Below, in pieces: positions 8,031-10,108 of a stretch of DNA of 10,108 bases. The notes beneath the pieces were generated by a model that had not been told where the DNA came from, did not search any database, and worked only from the letters and a program-made list of their open reading frames with translations. Every line of letters starts with the position of its first letter. Positions within the stretch are counted from its first letter, which is position 1. The DNA lies in contig JAIFMT010000256.1 of the NCBI GenBank assembly GCA_020048295.1, forward strand, positions 1 to 10,108, in the 5' to 3' direction. A program made the translations under genes and the position numbers. Source of the DNA: Rhodoferax sp. (GTDB taxonomy: Bacteria; Pseudomonadota; Gammaproteobacteria; Burkholderiales; Burkholderiaceae).

Positions 8031-8080
8031 AGTAGCTGTCAGCACTTATCCCGTAAGGGCTAGAGGCTTAAAAAGCATTT
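8031..8080. repeat. Degenerate Comamonadaceae-type intergenic hairpin
   Basis: TAGCTGTCAGC, ACTTATCCCGTAAG and GGCTAGAGGC in this order resemble a hairpin that I recall being scattered between genes in Rhodoferax, Polaromonas and Acidovorax (TAGCTG..AGCGCTTAT..ATAAGCGCT.AGAGGC). This copy is decayed: CTTA (8045-8048) pairs with TAAG (8054-8057) and AGC with GCT outside one mismatch. A small stem GCTT-AAA-AAGC (8066-8076) followed by ATTTAATTT ends it. It sits 33 nt after envZ, so it may also help end the ompR-envZ transcript. The likeness is from memory, without alignment. Confidence 0.5.
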
Positions 8081-8210
8081 AATTTGATGATTTGGCATCG
8101 GGTGCGCCAGCGGTCTCGTCAACCTTGGCAAAGGTCAGGAAGACCTCTCGGAACAGTCTGCGCCGGGGTGCCAGTCGCTGCAACCAGGCCCGTGTTGAAT
8201 ATCCGTCACC
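8079..8210 (-). pseudogene. Possible C-terminal remnant of an unidentified gene
   Basis: On the minus strand, the frame ending at a TAA (8079-8081) reads a protein-like tail with segments TRAWLQRLAPRRRLF and REVFLTFAKVDE, then a polar end AKSSN. Its composition resembles a genuine alpha-helical coding tail more than random GC-rich frame. The frame continues to 8396 but passes straight through the large inverted repeat, where the translation becomes unnatural, so any real gene has lost its front part. I cannot name the family. It may be chance open frame. Confidence 0.25.
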
Positions 8211-8218
8211 CGGCCCAA

Positions 8219-8300
8219 CCCGCCAGGCAGAGCCAGCGGGCGGCAGCCTCATACTGGGGTACCAGAAATCGGCTGCCGCCCGCCGGCTCTGCCTGGCTGG
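8219..8300. repeat. Long inverted repeat with 30-nt arms
   Basis: Arms 8219-8248 and 8271-8300 pair at 28 of 30 positions; 8223-8248 against 8271-8296 alone is 26 bp with a single A/C mismatch at 8235/8284. The 22-nt loop contains a further symmetric stem, CTGG (8254-8257) with CCAG (8262-8265), around the same centre, so the whole 82 bp is one palindrome. As RNA it would be an extremely stable GC-rich hairpin; as DNA it could extrude a cruciform. It has no T tract. Candidates are a palindromic mobile element (REP- or MITE-like), a recombination scar or a structured RNA. No transposase gene is seen beside it. Confidence 0.85.
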
Positions 8301-8367
8301 ACGCAGCGCTGAAACAGGGCGGTCAGAACCGACGCAGACACGCTGCAGCAGGTTTGTTGTAGCAGAT

Positions 8368-8401
8368 TTGGGGTCGGATCCCAATTCAGCGGGCAACCCG
8401 C
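8368..8401. repeat. Two adjacent small hairpins
   Basis: TTGGGGT-CGG-ATCCCAA (8368-8384) is a 7-bp stem with one G-T wobble, and GCGGG-CAA-CCCGC (8389-8401) is a perfect 5-bp stem. The first resembles GGGGTC/GACCCC-type palindromes that I recall near REP-associated (Y1 family) transposase genes in proteobacteria; that likeness is unverified. They continue the run of hairpins that begins with the long inverted repeat at 8219. Confidence 0.45.
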
Positions 8402-8446
8402 GCGGCGAATCTCAATTTTTGGTTCTTTGAATTTGTTAGTAACCAT

Positions 8447-8465
8447 CCCCCGGCAAAGTCGGGGG
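8447..8465. terminator. GC-rich terminator-like hairpin
   Basis: CCCCCGGC pairs with GTCGGGGG around an AAA loop, an 8-bp stem including one G-T wobble. On the plus strand CTTTCAATTT follows, only a weak U tract. On the minus strand it lies about 85 nt beyond the toxin gene and could end the toxin-antitoxin message, but no T run follows in that direction. It may be a repeat hairpin rather than a true terminator. Confidence 0.35.
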
Positions 8466-8480
8466 CTTTCAATTTGTAAA

Positions 8481-8493
8481 CCGCTCAAAGCGG
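8481..8493. terminator. Small hairpin downstream of the toxin gene
   Basis: CCGCT-CAA-AGCGG is a perfect 5-bp stem with a 3-nt loop. Read on the minus strand, after the toxin gene, it is followed by TTTACAAATT, a modest U-rich stretch, so it is the better candidate of the two hairpins for ending the toxin-antitoxin transcript. The stem is short, so efficiency would be low. The flanking 8505-8549 holds nothing I can assign. Confidence 0.3.
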
Positions 8494-8549
8494 CAAAACG
8501 GGGGTGCGCGGAGGTTTCGTGACCACTGACATGATTTCTTAAGTCTGTT

Positions 8550-8831
8550 TCACTGCTTCAAATCCCGGTAGAAGTTCTCGTGCGGCCCCAGGGCTTCCAG
8601 GTAGATCAGGCGCACTTCGTCCTCACGGTTGTAGCCCAGCAGGTACAACTGGCCCTGGCTGCGGAACTTGTAAACCCACAACTGGGCCAAGTCGCCCTTT
8701 TTGCGCTCACCCACATCAGGGTTGTCGGCTACGACTCCAACCGCAGTGTCAGTGTCGGAAATCAGTGCAGCGTTGGTCAGCTTTTTGTAAACGCGGGCAA
8801 AGCGCCGCGTTTGTTGCACTTGCCAGCTCAT
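8550..8831 (-). CDS. RelE/ParE-family toxin
   Basis: Small basic protein of 93 residues, typical toxin size for the type II RelE/ParE superfamily. The N-terminal part (about 1-35) is helical with FARVYKKL. The C-terminal sheet holds GERKKGDLAQLWVYKF, GQLYLLGYN and RLIYLEALG, and it ends in the characteristic PHENFYRDLK (H84, Y88). Members act either as ribosome-dependent mRNA nucleases or as gyrase poisons; the sequence alone does not decide, and the lack of an obvious RelE catalytic triad leaves this open. The start ATG overlaps the antitoxin stop by 4 nt (ATGA), so the toxin depends on antitoxin translation. The frame is intact and probably functional, or at least recently so. Confidence 0.88.
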   Translation of the reverse strand: MSWQVQQTRRFARVYKKLTNAALISDTDTAVGVVADNPDVGERKKGDLAQLWVYKFRSQGQLYLLGYNREDEVRLIYLEALGPHENFYRDLKQ

Positions 8832-9070
8832 GTCTGCATGGCGCTGGTGCGGCTACGCGGTACAAAGGGGGTGCTTTCTTCACGCGGCTCAGCCAGGCTC
8901 ATCAGGCTTTCGGCAATGAAAGAAGCCGGCAGATCGGGGTTGTCCAGCGCGGCGCGGCCCACTTTGGCCCAGAACTCCACTTGCCCCTGCACGGTGCGGA
9001 ATTCCGCCTTGGCAGCCGTGCGGGCAGCGTTGATCAGGGACTCATCGATGCGCATGGAAACAGTGGACAT
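8828..9070 (-). CDS. ParD-like antitoxin
   Basis: Protein of 80 residues encoded first in the operon, as usual for type II modules. The N-terminus (STVSMRIDESLINAARTAA, residues 2-20) fits a ribbon-helix-helix strand and helix, followed by a helix around EFWAKVGRAAL; the tail from about 55 is polar and probably disordered, the part that normally wraps the toxin. It resembles the ParD_like family partnered with this toxin type. ATG 9070 is chosen because AAAGG lies about 6 nt upstream and the strand-helix begins there; the frame extends to 9172 but the extra N-terminus is cysteine- and tryptophan-rich and unlike the family. It should neutralise the toxin and repress its own promoter. Confidence 0.85.
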   Translation of the reverse strand: MSTVSMRIDESLINAARTAAKAEFRTVQGQVEFWAKVGRAALDNPDLPASFIAESLMSLAEPREESTPFVPRSRTSAMQT

Positions 9071-9091
9071 GGTCTGCCTTTCGAAGTTACC

Positions 9092-9100
9092 ACAATTGTA
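9092..9100 (-). promoter_or_regulatory. Toxin-antitoxin promoter -10 with operator palindrome
   Basis: ACAATTGT (9092-9099) is a perfect 8-bp palindrome 22 nt upstream of the antitoxin ATG. On the minus strand it overlaps TACAAT (9100-9095), a good -10 hexamer, so a ribbon-helix-helix antitoxin bound there would block its own promoter. No good -35 is evident at the expected distance (TGCTAG). Confidence 0.5.
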
Positions 9101-9199
9101 GCCAACCCACGGGAGTCCTAGCATGAAAACACCCCAACACGCAAACTGGCAGTGGCCAAGCTGCTGCCACACAACTCAGATTAATTTGGAGAAAACGCC

Positions 9200-9530
9200 A
9201 TGGCCCTCAAACCCTGGCACGAAATCGCCGGTCCGTACGAAGACGTGCTCAAAGGCACGTTCCAGCAAGCCGAATTTGCGGCAGACCTGTCGCGGGTGCT
9301 TGACGGCACCGCCACGCCGGAGTGCCAGTACCCGGCCCATTTTTTTCAGCGCACTTTCATCACCGAGAGCATGCGGCTGTTGCTCGACTCGATGAAGAAA
9401 CGCCTGGCGGGCAAAGGCGGGGGATGCCGATGCATCTGGCACATCGCCCGGAAAAGCAACGCTGGAAACCTTGCTGGCCCGTGGCGCTGCATTGCTTGAC
9501 TGGACCCAGCAACCACCGCAATTTTGCTAA
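9200..9530 (+). pseudogene. Truncated, frameshifted DUF499 ATPase fragment
   Basis: The first about 74 residues ([19 protein letters not shown], then [28 protein letters not shown] and RLAGKGG) match the N-terminus of DUF499 proteins, large ATPases found in anti-phage gene clusters. In intact members this leads directly into a Walker A region (QTAFGGGKT); here that is absent. After GKGG a run of five G (9419-9423) shifts the frame, and the ORF ends at 9499. With one G fewer, the frame reads through [11 protein letters not shown] and [11 protein letters not shown] to TAA at 9530, a tail unlike DUF499, which suggests a deletion that joined the stump to another gene's end. A good ribosome site (GGAG, 8 nt before ATG) remains. 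The residue may still be translated but cannot be a working ATPase. Confidence 0.75.
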
Positions 9531-9542
9531 GCTCTTGCCCCG

Positions 9543-10108
9543 ATGCAAGCCTACCGCGCAAAAATCCTCTACTTCAAACCCGATGCTGACCCGCAAACCA
9601 GCGCGGTGCTGGAAGACGACGGGCTGCTGGTGGTGGGCCCCGACGCGCGCGGGGTGCAGGTGGTGCAGGCTGTTGGTGCCTACCACGACTTGCACCGGCA
9701 CTACCCGCAAGTCCCCGTGCAGCGCTTGCCCGAGCGCATCATCGCCCCCGGCTTTGTGGACCTGCACAGCCATTACCCGCAAATCAATGTCATCGGCAGC
9801 CCCGCCGACGGCCTGCTGCCATGGCTGGAAAACTACACATTTCCTGAAGAAAAACGCTTCGCAGCCCATGACTACTGTGCGCAAGCAGCTACATTTTTCA
9901 TTGCAGAGCTGTTGCGCAATGGCATCACCACGGCGCTGACGTTTGCCACCTCGCACGTCACATCGGTCAACGCCCTGTTTGCGCAGGCACAGGCGCAGCA
10001 CTTGCGGCTGATCAGCGGCCTGTGCCTGATGGACCGCCACGCGCCGGCCGATCTGCTCAACCAGCCCGGTGCCGCTGGCCGCGTCGATGCCACCGAGCAA
10101 AGCCTGAT
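9543..10108 (+). CDS. guaD: Guanine deaminase, 5' part
   Basis: The open frame from ATG 9543 runs past the window end, giving 188 residues of an enzyme usually about 430-450 long. It converts guanine to xanthine and ammonia in purine breakdown, using a metal ion in an amidohydrolase barrel. Diagnostic stretches are APGFVDLHSHYPQ (metal ligands H75 and H77), GLLPWLENYTFPEE (about 90-103), the LLRNGITTALTFAT strand and LRLISGLCLMDRHAP. Guanine deaminases I know usually read DTHIHYPQ, so DLHSH is a mild variant. The start is 12 nt after the stop of the frame that ends at 9530, with no strong ribosome site. The remaining metal ligands lie beyond the window. Confidence 0.92.
   Translation, partial: MQAYRAKILYFKPDADPQTSAVLEDDGLLVVGPDARGVQVVQAVGAYHDLHRHYPQVPVQRLPERIIAPGFVDLHSHYPQINVIGSPADGLLPWLENYTFPEEKRFAAHDYCAQAATFFIAELLRNGITTALTFATSHVTSVNALFAQAQAQHLRLISGLCLMDRHAPADLLNQPGAAGRVDATEQSL

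Larger units (their letters stand above)
8430..8504. repeat. Degenerate tandem pair of hairpin-bearing units
   Basis: Two units in direct orientation share the same ends: AATTTGT then AACC at the left, CGGCAAA then CGGGGG at the right (8430-8465 and 8471-8504). The middle differs, giving a different hairpin in each. This suggests an old duplication of one palindromic element followed by divergence, or two members of one repeat family. Confidence 0.4.

Noticed and set aside
8219..8504. CRISPR array or integron attC site
   Set aside because: There are no regularly spaced identical repeats, no cas or integrase gene, and no attC core sites.
9123..9395. Plus-strand open frame starting before the DUF499 stump
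   Set aside because: It lies out of frame with the recognised DUF499 N-terminus and has a composition typical of a shifted frame.

Overview
The window is a GC-rich chromosomal segment. Its gene content suggests a betaproteobacterium of the order Burkholderiales, most likely the family Comamonadaceae (Rhodoferax/Polaromonas-like). The clues are a TctDE-type sensor pair joined to a Bug-family binding protein, a soluble kinase-HDOD-GAF protein, an OmpR/EnvZ pair, a ParD-like/RelE module, and a degenerate hairpin of the kind scattered between genes in that family. The taxonomy rests on recognition only; no search was run.

Left block (132-3131, + strand): a compact three-gene operon encodes an OmpR-family response regulator (TctD-like), its membrane histidine kinase (TctE-like) and a secreted tricarboxylate-binding (Bug/TctC-like) protein. 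The genes overlap by 35 and 4 nt. No TctA/TctB membrane gene follows, so the binding protein may serve as the periplasmic ligand sensor for the kinase.

Centre (3163-5676, - strand): a large soluble protein combines a Hanks-type Ser/Thr kinase, an HDOD domain and a GAF domain. It starts at a probable TTG codon. It converges on the Bug gene and diverges from ompR.

Right-centre (5677-7997): a roughly 200-nt divergent control region holds two 13-bp odd palindromes and TGT-AACA-type half-sites. It is followed by an overlapping ompR-envZ pair.

Right (7998-10108): about 550 nt without a convincing intact gene hold a Comamonadaceae-type hairpin, a possible gene tail, an 82-bp inverted repeat and four smaller hairpins. 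Next come a minus-strand ParD-like/RelE-ParE toxin-antitoxin operon and the N-terminal stump of a DUF499 ATPase, a family known from anti-phage gene clusters, which is cut before its Walker A motif and frameshifted in a G run. The 5' part of a guanine deaminase gene (guaD) runs off the edge. The 8-9.5 kb stretch looks like a scarred insertion site between core genes: mobile or defence material arrived and was later deleted, leaving the TA pair and a DUF499 fragment.
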